Of a DNA stretch of 64,000 bases, positions 14,478 through 26,467 are shown one piece after another. The notes under the pieces were generated by a model. That model was not told where the DNA came from, searched no databases, and saw only the letters and a program-made list of their open reading frames with translations. How positions within the stretch are numbered: the first letter of the stretch is position 1; the number at the start of each line of letters is the position of its first letter. This stretch comes from Rutstroemia sp. NJR-2017a BVV2 (Eukaryota > Ascomycota > Leotiomycetes > Helotiales > Rutstroemiaceae), in assembly GCA_002946415.1 (NCBI GenBank), contig NJPS01000074.1, positions 1-64,000 on the forward strand, in the 5' to 3' direction. A program made the position numbers and the translations under genes.

Positions 14478-15203
14478 TAGAATCTGATATAAGGAAGTAG
14501 AAATTATATAATAAAATAATTTACCTTTTCGAGTAAGATTATAACAACTCAATAACAAGATAGTAAAGAATTATATATATTTAAGAAACTAACTAAAAGC
14601 GATTAGAAAACAATTAGATAATAGTTTGATTATTAACTAATTGAAATAATAAAGTTTGGTATAATTATATTATATTTGAGATAAACTTACCCGAAATCTC
14701 AATCTATCTTTTACTTACTAGAATCTGATATAAGGAAGTAGAAATCATATAATGAAATAATTTATCTTTTCGGGTAAAATTATAACAATTCGATAATAAG
14801 GTAGTAAAGAGTTATATATATTTAAGAAACTAACTAAGAGTAATTAGAAAACAATTAGATAATAGTTTGATTATTAACTAATTGAAATAATGAAGTTTGG
14901 TATAATTATATTATATTTGAAATAAACCTATCTGAAATCTCAACTTATCTTTTACTTACTAGAATCTGATATAAGGAGATAGAAATTATATAATGAAATA
15001 GTTTACCTTTTCGGATAAGATCATAACAACTTAATAACAAGATAGTAAAGAATTATATATATTTAAGAAACTAACTAAGAGTAATTAGAAAATAATTAGA
15101 TAATAGTTTGATTATTAACTAATTGAAATAATGAAGTTTGGTATAATTATATTATATTTGAGATAAATCTACCCGAAATCTCAATTTATCTTTTATTTAC
15201 TAG
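14478..15203. repeat. Three tandem copies of a 241 bp repeat (family C)
   Basis: The string gaatctgatataagg recurs at 14480, 14721 and 14962, a constant 241 bp period. Each unit ends in cccgaaatctcaa..cttttacttactagaa or its RIP-changed form. A further, partly unmutated copy of the second half of the unit lies at about 35050-35232, where the end reads aacctgcccgaaatctcaac. It may be an LTR or the end of a larger transposon. Confidence 0.75.
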
Positions 15204-18200
15204 AATATATTAATATTTTTCATATAATATTTTTGAAGTATTTTCTAATTCTAAATCTAATTATAATATTCAAATAGCAACTTTATAGAAAGTAGTATAA
15301 ATATATTATAAAGAGAACTTTATATTATAATAAATAGAATATTTGGTAAATATCTTTATTATTAATTAACCAATATAAAATTCGAAAATACTATTTATAG
15401 AGAAATAGTTATAAAGAATACTAATTATAATAAATTATTTATAAAGTTGGGCTCGATACTATTTTGTAAAGATTATAACTAAAAATAAATATAAAAGTAT
15501 AATTAATATCTAGAAAGTAAATAATAAGATCAAAGATAAAATTGAAAAGAAAACTTATTTTACTTAAACTAGAAATAATTATATCAATAATAACGCAATT
15601 ATCGATAATAAAATCAACTCTAAACTAATTAATAAAAAGAGATTCTTGATTAATAAGAATTTAATATCTAATATAGAAAGGTCAAAACTTGGATTCTCGA
15701 GAAAGTGAAGAATTAATAAGAAAAATTATATTAATAATATACTCTTTATTACCTTGTTTGCAAAGTATATATTAAGTATAAAAATTCTTAAAATACTTTA
15801 TAAAAAGAGATTTAGAAGAATTTTATATAGAATATTCTCTAAAAAGTTGATAATTATATTTACTAGACTAATTATCAGATATAGTGAAAATTTGAAAATA
15901 AATAGATTAAATTATAGAAAATAATAGATTTCAAATAAAATAAATAGAAAAGAAGTAGAATATATTGATTATATTATAATTATAATAATATATAAATAAG
16001 AATTATATATATAATTATAAAGATTATTTTATATCTACTATTATAGAAACGAATTATTATATATTAATATATATTTAGATGATAATAAAGTATTAGTATT
16101 ATAATTTATAATTTTAATCTTTATCGATTTATATTTATCAGATCGATTATATATTTCTAACCAAAATTACAAAGTTTTTGATACTTTTTTCTAATATCTT
16201 CTTTATAAAAATCAGATATCATTTACTGATATATAGAAATATATTGCTATTATTACTTAATATCAAATAGATATTATATTAGAAGATATATTACTAAATA
16301 ATCTTATTAGTAGAAGTTAAAAAATTTTTATAAGAAAAACAAATTCTATCTAATTACAAAACAATAGTTAAAAAGAATACTAATTTTATAGATAAATATC
16401 TATAGAATAGATATTAATAATAAAAGTATTATAATATAAATTCTCGTTAAACTAATATACCTTATATAGAAATAATATCTTACCCTATTTCTCTATATTT
16501 AATCTAAAATAATCAGAGAAATTCAATCTTTATTTTATTTATTATATATATACTAAGATATTTCTGATATAACTTTATAAATATTTTCTTTATTTTATAA
16601 TTCAATATTTGAACTAGAAGATATATTATAGAAACTAATTAGTTAATATAAACTATAAAGATTATTAATCTAGATTAGAATTTCTTTATAATTATAAATT
16701 TACTTAATAAGTAATCTATAGATTTGGATTTTGGAGATCAATAATCTTTTTATATAAATCTTCGATATTAGTAACTTTAGAACCTTATTATTTAGATATT
16801 ATTTTATATTTTAGATCTCTTTTGTAAAGATTATCAATTTATAAAAGAGATTAAGAAGATCAATTTAAGAAGATCGGATAATTATTACTTTATTATAAGA
16901 TAACTTAATATTATTTTCATCTAATTCCTTTTTACCTAACTATTATAATATATAATATCTTATTATATAAAATATCTCTTAATTAATAATATATCTTTTT
17001 TGATATTTTTTATTTTTATATATTTTCATAATCTTCTAATTCTAACTTTTGAATATATATTTATAATATTAGAATCTATTTATTATTAGAATAATAAATT
17101 ATAAAGCTGAATTCTTCTAAAATAATTTAATAGATATATAATTATATATAAATAGGAATTTTATAATATATTCTTCTATCTATTTATATTTATTATAATC
17201 AGTTTAATATTAATTCTATAAATATCGAATAATAATATAAAGAATAATAACGAATTAATATAATATATAAATAATAATATTAAATATAGAATTCAATATA
17301 ATTAAATAATTCAATATTTCTAAAATAGATTTACTTATAATAATAATAGATAAATAGAGAATTTTGAAATATATAATATATAAATAAATAAAATAATAAT
17401 ATATTCAATAAAGAATAATATAAATATAATAAAAACATAACTTAGTAATAATAATATAATAAAGTTAATTTAGTAGAGAAATTTACTTTACTAAAAGAAA
17501 TATTAGATATATATATTTTATATTAATTATAATTTATATTTTGATATATAACTTTATCAAAATATATCGATATTTAATTATAAAATAGACTATATAAAAT
17601 CTATATTATAATATTTATCTTAATTTAGGAATTCGGAATATATTAATTATATAATTATATAATCTATAATATATAGATAAAAATCTAATTCTAGAATAAT
17701 ATTATATTATAATACTATTTATATTTCTAAATAGATTATATCTTATTTTCACTATATTTAAAAAACAATATTATAATATAATATTAAAAAAATAAAATTA
17801 GAAATTAATTTTTTTAAAACTAATATATAAAAAATATTTATTAAATAATATTATATAGTATTTTCTCTTTTAAGTTTTATAAAACTATAATTCGAATATA
17901 TATTCAAATTAGTTAATATCGATTATATTATTAATTTAATTATTTATAAAGAAAATAATAATTTCTTCTTGAGATAAATAATCTAATTATTGAAAATTAT
18001 ATTTAATTTCTTTAAATATAATATAAAGAGATAAATATTAATTATCTTTAGAAATATAAAAAATTAAAATATTTTATTCTCTATTTCTATTTTAGATAAT
18101 ATAAAATATTATATTATTCTTTATTATATTTATTATTATCTTCTTTTTAATTATATCTATTATTATCTCTTTTTTATTTATATTATAAATATCGATCTAT

Positions 18201-20449
18201 TTCATTTTATATTTAATTTTAATATTTATAAAGAACTAAAAATAATATCGAATAATCTCTTTATTTTATATTATTATTCGTTGTTTATTTAAAGATAGAA
18301 TATATTTTGATTTCAATTAAAGATATTAATTCAATTATTTCTATATTTAATTAACTTCTAAATCAATAAAATCTTTTTTTGTAATTAATATTTTTTTAGA
18401 AAATATTCTTAATTAGTAGATCTATATTAGCTATTCTTATTTTTTTAATTATATATATTATTCTATAAAGATCTTTTCTTTAATTAAAGATAATTATTAT
18501 ATATTACTATTAATATCGAATTATAAAGAAATCTTTTTTAATTAATATTGAAATATTGATAAATAGATTTTAAATATTCTATATATTTTCTTTTAAAGAA
18601 GAATTATATCTTATAAATCTAATTGATATAAATATAAAATAATTATATTATATAGATATAATTTAAATAGAATATCGAGTTTATAAAATCTAAATAAGTT
18701 TATTATTAATTTTCGATATTACTTCGATTTTATAGATTTTTTCGATTTATTTATTTCTATTCTATTTATAAAAATACTTTTAGTTTTTATTATAATAGAT
18801 TTAAATAAACTAAATCGAATAATATTAATTTTTTAATAATTAAGAATATAGTTATTAAATAAAATAATTTTTGATAGATAAAAGTAGATAATTTATAACT
18901 TAGTTTGATTTATAACTAGATAAGTTTTTTTATTTAAAATCTTATAAACTATTATATAATATCTTGATATTTGTTATTATAAATTATAATTTAAATTGAA
19001 ATTATTTCTATCTTCTTTCTCGAAGTTATCTTTATTCCAACTTTATATTTATTATATAGTTTTTTATTATACTCTATCTACTTATTCTTTTATTTATACT
19101 ATCTTATATAAATTATATTAGTTTATTTTGTTTTTCTTAATTCTAAGTAAAGTAATCTAATTTACCAAAAAACTTTTTATCAATATTATATTTATAGTTG
19201 ATTTTATTCTTTTATTATATAATATTCAAATCAAGCTATATTTAATATTATAGATATAATCTTTATAAGATATTACTAATTATAAATACAATTATCTCTT
19301 ACTATTATAGTATATTTGAATATAAATCTTTATATAATTTACTTCTTTTTTCAATAAATCCGAATCTAATATTTACTAAGTTATAAAAGTTATTGAAATA
19401 TATATATAGAGAAGTAATCTCTTTTTGATAATAGCTTGTTATCATATTGATTTATATTTCACTATTTATTATTCCTATTTTGTTTTATTCTAAACTTTCG
19501 TTATTATATTCTAATAAATTCGTTAATAATATCTATAAATATAATATTTGGTTTATTTCTATTAAAGCTAAGTTAGTTATCAATAGTTCAATAATTAGTA
19601 ATAATATTATTTAGTTCAATTATATCTTTTTGAATTTTAAATCTATTATCTAGTTTATTATCTTTCTTTAACTTGAAATCAAACTTAAATAATTAGATTA
19701 TTAAATAATTCTTATTTCTCTTTCCTATATTTATATAAATTTATATAAGATTTATAAAATAAAGAATTAACTTTTTAATAATATATATTATCAAGTTTGA
19801 ATAACTATTTGATAAAATACAAATTGGTTATTATCTAGATAATACTAAGATCGAAATATTCTAAAAAGGCTTATTTTATATAATTTAATAATAGTTAAAC
19901 AAAAACAATTTCGAATCAATAATACTTTATAATTATATTATATATATCTAATAAGTAATTACTTTGTTATTTATATTTTTTGTTTTATATATATCTATTA
20001 TATAAATTTTAACTATATCTAGATTCTTCGGTTATAGTTATATTTATAAACTCTCTATATATTATATAAGGAACTTTATAGATATTAATTTGTTAGAGAT
20101 AATTAAAGAGGATTAGATAGTTTTCTTTTATTTTTTCTTAATAATTTTAAATTATTCTTTTATTACTTAAAAAAAAATTTTACTAAAAGAAGAGATAATA
20201 TAATAATTCTATCTAAATTATATTTATAAATTAATAATATACCTTAATATATATATAACTTGCTAATCTATATAAGAACTTATTTCTTCTTTTTATAATT
20301 AATTCTATAATTTATAATTTTAAGATCAGATTAGTAACTATATTCTCTTTATTAAAACTTTATTGAAATATAGTTATTATATTAGAAGAATCTAATTATC
20401 TAAATTAAAAATAATAATTATTCTAGAAAGAAGAATCTTAAAGAATATA
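15204..20449. other. RIP-mutated AT-rich block without genes
   Basis: Over 5 kb of extreme AT richness with stops in all frames. The stretch 16560-16900 is recognisably related to 31290-31560 in the second AT block (shared tataaagattattaat and ctcttttgtaaagattatcaa segments), so both blocks contain the same decayed element. I could not identify any coding family here. Confidence 0.6.
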
Positions 20450-20660
20450 ATCCAATTTAACAATATTATAATATATACTAAGAACCTAGATATAATAAAG
20501 AAACTTATCTAAATTATTTAATAGATCCAGCTTTAGTTACTTTTATATAGATTTATTTAATTTTAATTATTATTGTAGTTTAATTCTTAGTTGTAATATA
20601 AAATAACTAAAAATGATTTATTTATATAAAGTTATTTATTAGGTAGAGTTGTATATTAGA
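20450..20660 (+). repeat. Dispersed repeat D, copy 1
   Basis: Matches 34845-35055 in the same orientation (shared acttatctagattgtttaatagac type blocks and the tttagttacttctatatag run), with transitions accounting for the differences. In copy 2 it follows directly after the pogo-type transposase relic, so it may be the 3' end of that transposon or of a host element. Confidence 0.6.
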
Positions 20661-20699
20661 TAAAAACCTTAATTTATAAATTCTATTATTCTCTTTCTA

Positions 20700-21225
20700 C
20701 CTTCTACTTTGATTATTCTCTTCTACTAATTATAACCTCCTCTATATTATAAAGTAGTTATACTATAAGGCTATACTAGCCGAGCTTACCACTTCGGATC
20801 AGTTACCTCGTAACTATTATTACTATCTCTACCTCCGATACTAGCTCCTCAAACTATATACCCAGTTCCTAACGCGGCGGCGGTTAATCTGTATAAGCTA
20901 GGAGAGTATATTTGGCTATCTCTAGCCCTTGTCCGCATAAGCACTCCCTAATTATTATTAATATCTTCTAAAAAGAGGGGGAGTACAAAAAGCGGGTAGT
21001 GGTAAAAAATCGCGATTTTCAAGCTAGTTACACTTATGGTTGTAGTAATGCGGCAGAAGATCTTGCTCTCGGGGTTTACAGTTATCTTCTTAACCTCGGC
21101 CCAATGAGATACTGCCAAGTATATACCATAGTACCAAAAGCTTTTCATTTATTATAGTATCCCTCCGCCTTCCCTATGATGATTTTCCTACACATATTTT
21201 CAAACGCGATAGATCCCTTGCTATA
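20700..21225. other. Boundary of AT block and upstream region of the patatin gene
   Basis: Base composition returns to normal at about 20760. A minus-strand stretch at 20948-21148 has a protein-like translation but no recognisable family. The region most likely holds the promoter of the patatin gene; no clear TATA box was identified. Confidence 0.35.
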
Positions 21226-22668
21226 ATGGCTACGCTTTTGAAGATTCTTTCTCTCGGTAAAGCCAATTCGCTTCAAACTTCTTTAGCCGCGCTTACATTT
21301 CCTCAGATGGAGGAGGTATCCGTGGGATATCAAGCCTTCTGATTTTAGAGGAGATTATGGAAAGGATCCGCGAAACACAGAACCTCGACTATGTCCCTCA
21401 ACCATGCCAGTACTTCGATCTCATAGGTGGTACGAGCACAGGGGGGTGAGATCTCACCGCCACACTGCCGAGCGCTTCTACTGATTAACCGTGGTAGAAT
21501 TATTGCGATAATGCTCGGAAGACTGGGGATGACCATCGACGAGTGTGTCAGAGCGTACAGAACGGTTGCCAAGAAAGCTTTTACGCCCCAGCACTTGCTA
21601 TCCCTGCCGGGTCTCCCGAAGGGAGCCTACTCTGCGAAGGTTCTTGAGGCTGCCATAGAACAGGTTATTAAAGAGCACTGTAAGGAAGCCGACTGTGCCG
21701 CGCAGCAGACTCAAGGCATCTCCACTGCCGAGACCTGTCCCCACGGCGGGAAACTTTTTCGAGACAACGCTTGCGTGAAGACGTACGTTCTTCGAACAGA
21801 GAGCATTATATTTCACAATCTATAGCTGATTTTACATAGCGTTGTCCTAGCAGTAACTAAAGAAAATGTCGATGCTCGACCGACCTTGTTCAGAACATAC
21901 GACAAGTCAACCGGCTTTCAAGACTGTACTATCAGCCAGGTTGCACGCGCGACATCAGCGGCAACGACGTTCTTCAAGTCCATTAAATGCGGCCGGGACG
22001 GAATTGAGTTCATCGATGCCGGCTTCGGATACAACAACCCATGCGAGGTTCTCATCGAAGAGGCTCAGCGGCAATTTCCTGGAGCTCATCAGATGCGAGT
22101 TCTCAGCATCGGCACTGGACTAGGTGAAGTTGTCACCATCAAAGACAAGCGAATATCTATCCTACGAGCGTTGAAGAAGATGGCGACTAGCTCGAAGAAG
22201 GTGGCGGATAGACTTGACGCGAAATATGGAGATGGAGGCCAGTACTACAGATTCAATGTTGACCGGGGCCTGGAAGACGTTACTCTCTCTGATTGGGAAA
22301 AGGCCAGTCAGATCTCTGCGCACACCCTTAACTATCTACAGGAGCACGACAGGGCAATCAAACAATGCGTGAACGGCTTTGTCAATACCAGTCATACTCA
22401 GACGGCCGCTAAACCTGAACCACCTGCAGAGACCAAGCAGCAAATTCCTCAGATTACGCGAGCAATATACGCTTCTGGGAGAGATATGATCACTCAAGGT
22501 GGATCCAAATACAATTCTGACGTGAAAGGGAAGGATGTTACGCAAGGCAATGAGCTCAAAATCTCGTCATCTCAAGCATCTCGTGATTACACACAAGAAG
22601 GGTCAGAATTTGGAGGAAACATCCAGGTAGAGGGTTCATTGGTCCAAAGAAATATAGTTAGGGTTTGA
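21226..22668 (+). CDS. Patatin-like phospholipase with two C-terminal amyloid-like motifs
   Basis: Four exons (21226-21256, 21307-21445, 21498-21782, 21840-22668) give 427 aa. Introns are 50, 52 and 57 bp with GT-AG ends and keep the frame exactly. Patatin hallmarks are intact: oxyanion motif DGGGIRG (11-17), nucleophile elbow GGTSTGG, and the catalytic-Asp segment FIDAGFGYNNP. Such enzymes cleave acyl chains from membrane lipids. After the catalytic domain come two motif copies, at about 362-384 (TQGGSKYN...VTQGNEL) and 403-425 (TQEGSEFG...LVQRNIV), spaced by a polar linker. These match the N-terminus of the NACHT-ankyrin receptor at 26468. The second copy has QRN where the others have QGN. 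The reading frame stops at a junction with a HET-domain fragment, so a few natural C-terminal residues may be lost. Inference: lipid-attacking effector of a cell-death pair. Confidence 0.85.
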
Positions 22669-22860
22669 GGCATTATGTATCATTCAGTACAACGATCAGG
22701 AAGCTGATAGGATGGGCCTAATCTACGCCAACGCGCACTTCACTCTGGCCGCAACTTCAACTTCAAGCTCTACGCAACGGGTTTTATTCGCTCGAGAAAG
22801 CCAGGGTGTGAGTCTTGGCTTTAATGAGGCGATCTTCCAAAGCCCAAGTTAAGACATTTC
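22663..22860 (+). pseudogene. HET-domain fragment
   Basis: Immediately at the stop of the patatin gene the sequence reads EALCIIQYNDQEADRMGLIY followed by ANAHFTLAATS. This is the conserved core of the fungal heterokaryon-incompatibility (HET) domain (typically DALCIIQD...ARMGxIYxxAxxTIxA). There is no upstream HET sequence and the frame ends after about 60 codons, so it is a broken piece. Its abrupt start at the patatin C-terminus suggests a recombination junction. Confidence 0.75.
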
Positions 22861-23620
22861 TTCAAGCAACCCCTCTAATTTCATTGATGATCCTCTTCCA
22901 TATGCTCTAGAACTATCGAAAGGGGAGACTCGATCCCACAATTATCCGTCGAATGCGATGGTGACCTCGCAATGTCGCTAAGTGAGATGTCTCGTTGCAA
23001 TTTCTTCTTTTATCGGCCTGCAGACGAAGGTGGTCAATACACATTTGACCGGGGGCTCCTGGAAGTGGGATATTCGCCCGTGGTGGTAAGTGTTCGTGGG
23101 ACACGTCAATAATCGCATGGAACACAGCTACCGCACCATATTACTAAAACATCAATAAACCTTATTCAGTTGTACTTGGGAGTGTTCTAAACAAGGCTAT
23201 ACACTTAGAATTTGGCGTTCAAGTCTTGTCGTGGATTTATTCCAAAAGGTAGATATTTGGCGTCCCACGAGCACTGACCCCCACTGAAGAGGGATGCATA
23301 TTGGCAGACAAATTACTATTTGCACGATGACGTCATTCAAGTTATGGACCATATATGACATAGTCTGACCCCTCCAGAATACAAGTCTTCTCAGTTATAG
23401 CCTATATATCAACCTCTCTCATCGTCAACTTAGACCCCAGTAGGCGAAGAGCATAAGAGACATGTCCTCGCCAAGTCAGCCAGAGACCGCTGCAACATAC
23501 GGTGGGGAAGGCAGGGACCTTTGACAAAAAGAAAGACGGTCCCAGGGGCCGGAAAGGTTAGGGGATGGTGGAGCGAACACAGAGTACATAGGTGTGATGG
23601 GGGATAATGCAATTAAACTA
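22861..23620. other. Non-coding or decayed stretch between gene remnants
   Basis: GC-normal. A plus-strand run of about 50 codons around 22930-23100 (LSEMSRCNFFFYRPADEGG) looks protein-like but carries no family signature I can name and has no start. It may be a further part of the broken HET or another accessory gene. Nothing else seen. Confidence 0.35.
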
Positions 23621-23935
23621 CTATTTGCTTTCCACCGTCATTTTATCGCCTTGTTCCAATTTCACTTGCGAGTCGGTCCTATTCTCCATCCCCACTGTTT
23701 TCTGGTCGATAACTCCTTCATATAAGGACCCTTCTTGGGTGGAGGTAGGGTCATTAGTTTTGATAACATTCCCTTGCTTGATGCTCCCCGCGCCTAGGGA
23801 AATCTGGGATCGAAACGTGGATCCACATTGATTGGCACTTCGAGTCGGCGAAGGAGTTCCCTGGCCTTGACAAGTTTGAGCCATAGTGTTTTGCCTTCTA
23901 GTTTTATTAGGACAGTGGATTTCATCGATCATCAA
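23621..23935 (-). CDS. Small ORF with repeated amyloid-like motifs
   Basis: A 104-residue minus-strand ORF. Residues about 33-58 read NQCGSTFRSQIS...SIKQGNVI and residues about 66-96 read TQEGSLYEGVID... followed by VKLEQGD. Both match the motif at the end of the patatin protein and at the start of the NACHT-ankyrin receptor. No enzymatic or HeLo domain precedes them. A second in-frame ATG (MAQTCQGQGTPS) could be the start. It could be a stand-alone motif protein, the surviving C-terminus of a second effector, or an exon of a longer gene whose other exons I cannot see. No composition bias separates it from its surroundings. Confidence 0.5.
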   Translation of the reverse strand: MMIDEIHCPNKTRRQNTMAQTCQGQGTPSPTRSANQCGSTFRSQISLGAGSIKQGNVIKTNDPTSTQEGSLYEGVIDQKTVGMENRTDSQVKLEQGDKMTVESK

Positions 23936-24206
23936 TGCTATTTACGAAGACCCACCGAAATGCAGTCGAGTAAACCTCTGTTGAGGTACCAGTAACTGGG
24001 ATACGGCCACTCTGCTGGTATGATGTCAGAGACATTGGATGTACTGGGTTAATTACTTACCATAGCTACAAGAGGTCGTTGCTTTTTGTTTCAAGCAAGT
24101 AGTGGCAGGGAAGTTGTTCTTATACTTCGTTACAGCCCAAATAGCTGCGCCAAGGACTACTGTCTTTTAGTCCTATTTCTCCATAATTCTCGTAGATACT
24201 GAGATG

Positions 24207-24545
24207 TTATTGGTAGATACCCTTGTTCAGTTCGAATGTACTCCAATTCTTGGCGTAGCTATTAAGCCCTGGACCAAAGTATTCATCTTTTATAATGAAA
24301 TAAATATTGACCGTTGGGTGAGGGGTTCTCGATAGGCGGCTTATCCCGATGACTACATTTTGTGTTCCACAACATACGAAGGTACAGTTGGTAAGTATGG
24401 TAAAAGTACGATTTTCAGCGGTGAGAACCTTCCCGCACTTAGTTTTCCACTTTTTATTCCCAATTAGGAAGCCACTACAACTACCGCCAAATCCATCTTG
24501 ATGTCGGTGCAACTGCGAAACAGAAACTGGTGCACATAAAACCAC
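24207..24545 (-). CDS. Small cysteine-containing ORF of unknown function
   Basis: Encodes 112 aa with several cysteines, including TNCTFVCCGTQNVVIG. It resembles no family I know and has no clear signal peptide. The CCGTQxVVI segment also occurs in shorter plus-strand forms near 24825-24870 and 25435-25480 within duplicated repeats, so this may be the longest survivor of a small duplicated gene or simply a repeat read by chance. Low confidence as a gene. Confidence 0.25.
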   Translation of the reverse strand: MVLCAPVSVSQLHRHQDGFGGSCSGFLIGNKKWKTKCGKVLTAENRTFTILTNCTFVCCGTQNVVIGISRLSRTPHPTVNIYFIIKDEYFGPGLNSYAKNWSTFELNKGIYQ

Positions 24546-24677
24546 AAACTAGTGGGTCGAATTAAACAATTTTCTTTAATTCAAAGCTTCATCGATGATC
24601 GGACACTTTTTAAATACGGACTAGGCCGCCATGTTATTAATATGTTGTCGGGCCGCAGACATGTTAGCTCCCAATCG

Positions 24678-25620
24678 ACAAACATAGGCTCAGCTCAGTC
24701 ATGAGTGTGTCGCATTAGGGCTTACGATACTGACCACGGAAGTACAGAGATAACTAATACTAATTCTATTTGCTGACCATGCAGCCACATATAATATTTC
24801 CTATACAGCTTCCAGATGATCCACTTATGTTGTGAAACACAAAAAATAGTCATCGTCGCTTTATTTGCTCATATTGGGAACTCCCTGCATAAGAATTTTG
24901 CCAGGGTGTCCAGCAAATAAAATATATCGATTTTAGCTAAATATAAGATATTTAGATCACTCTGGCGGTGTGCGCAGACGAAATTTGTATAGGCAAATAT
25001 GGGCTCAGCTCAGTCATAAGTATGTCGCATTAGGGCTTACGATACTGACCACTGAAGTGCAGAGATAACTAATACTAATTCTATTTACTGACTAGAGAGA
25101 GAGAGAGAGCTATCATTTCCGTCTGGCGGGCAATGGACTCGTAGCGGCTATTTCCGGAAGGATTTCACTTCCAGCCTGCAGAAAATGATATGTTCTGGCG
25201 TCTTGGGGCGTCCGCACGAGCATTTCCAGTTGGCTTCGGTATGGGGAACTTCCGGTGGTACCAAGGGAACTTCCGGTGGTACCAGGGGAACTTCCGGTGG
25301 TACCAGGCGAAGTCGCCGTATGTGGTTCGCAATGCCAGCAGGTGGTGTAGCTTGGCCCGTGGGAGGTTGAGCTCAGGGAGCGCTTATTTGCTGACTATAC
25401 AGCCACATATAATATTCCTACAGCTTCCAGATGATCCACTTATGTTGTGGAACACAAAAAGTAGTCATCGTCGCTTTATTTGCTTATATTGGGAACTCCC
25501 TGTATAAGAATTTTGCCAGGGTGTCCAGCAAATAAAATATATCGATTTTAGCTAAACATAAGATATTTAGATCACCCTGACGGTGTGCACAGACGAAATT
25601 TGTATAAGCAAACATAAGTA
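24678..25620 (+). repeat. Nested direct repeats (two ~240 bp and two ~105 bp copies)
   Basis: The segment from 24774 (cagccacatataatat) to about 25017 recurs at 25391-25620 with few changes. The segment 24678-24776 (ggctcagctcagtcatgagt) recurs at 25008-25092. Between the copies sits a GC-richer insert (about 25097-25383) that starts with a short GA run and includes a 21 bp minisatellite. The pattern suggests one duplication followed by insertion. No terminal inverted repeats were recognised. Confidence 0.7.
25244..25306 (+). repeat. Three-unit 21 bp minisatellite
   Basis: The unit gggaacttccggtggtacca plus one base occurs at 25244, 25265 and 25286. The length is a multiple of three and one frame reads GNFRWYQ three times, but the enclosing frame has no family signature. 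Confidence 0.85.
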
Positions 25621-26467
25621 TCTCAGCTATTCAGGTGATATAAGGTTGCCACCAAATCCACTAAAATCTGCAAGTGATAATTAAACAGGGAAGCTGGATA
25701 GTATTATCCGTCCCTCACCAATCGTATGTACACGGACCTTCTCAGATAGGCCAATCAATGAATTAGATGCCCGATTTTTGATCCTGTTAGGAAACACAAA
25801 TCCTTGTAAAAACCTACCGTATACAAGTATTTTGACATTGCATTCATATGCCGTCCACCACTCCATCGGCGACTCCGCAAGGCTGATGTCCTTTTTTTAC
25901 TTCTGTTCGTCAATGAACACAATGCAGAGTGGGACGGCACGGGAGGAGGCGGAAGCGAGCTGGATCTGCTAACAACTCCTCTGAATAAACATTAGGTCGA
26001 TAATTTAGTGCGTGGCTAGTTCCACTTTCGTATAGATTAGAGGCTACTTCTTGCTGCAAGAGGTTCTATATACTAATTTAAAGTTTTCTTACCCCATTTA
26101 GTGCTTTATATCTACGATATACAAAAGGTTGGCGGTTTCATGAGGGCCATTTTTCGGTTATCTCCCACCACTCTAGGAGAGCCTAAACTACTCAGACTTA
26201 TTATATCGGGCTCGTAAAGAGAGGTGCCGACAACCCCTGTCTTAAGGAAGTAAATCGTGGCTTAATTGGGGTCTCTTTGGTCACATTGCGGACGCAGCAT
26301 CCAACTTTAACCTTGCTTCTTTAGTGCCCAATATTACATTGGCTTTTGACGGGTCTGTTGCGTTCATTTCCCCAAGTCACCTCAACTCCTTCGATGTAGC
26401 TAGGATAAGTCCTTTTCTTGTCACAACTTTTGTCGTGAGGTCTAAGGTGAATCGCCTCATATCGATC
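25621..26467. other. Upstream region of the NACHT-ankyrin gene
   Basis: GC-normal DNA without a supported gene. Short overlapping ORFs on both strands at 25680-25970 have no recognisable content. The last few hundred bases should hold the promoter of the receptor gene; no clear TATA box was identified. Confidence 0.4.
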
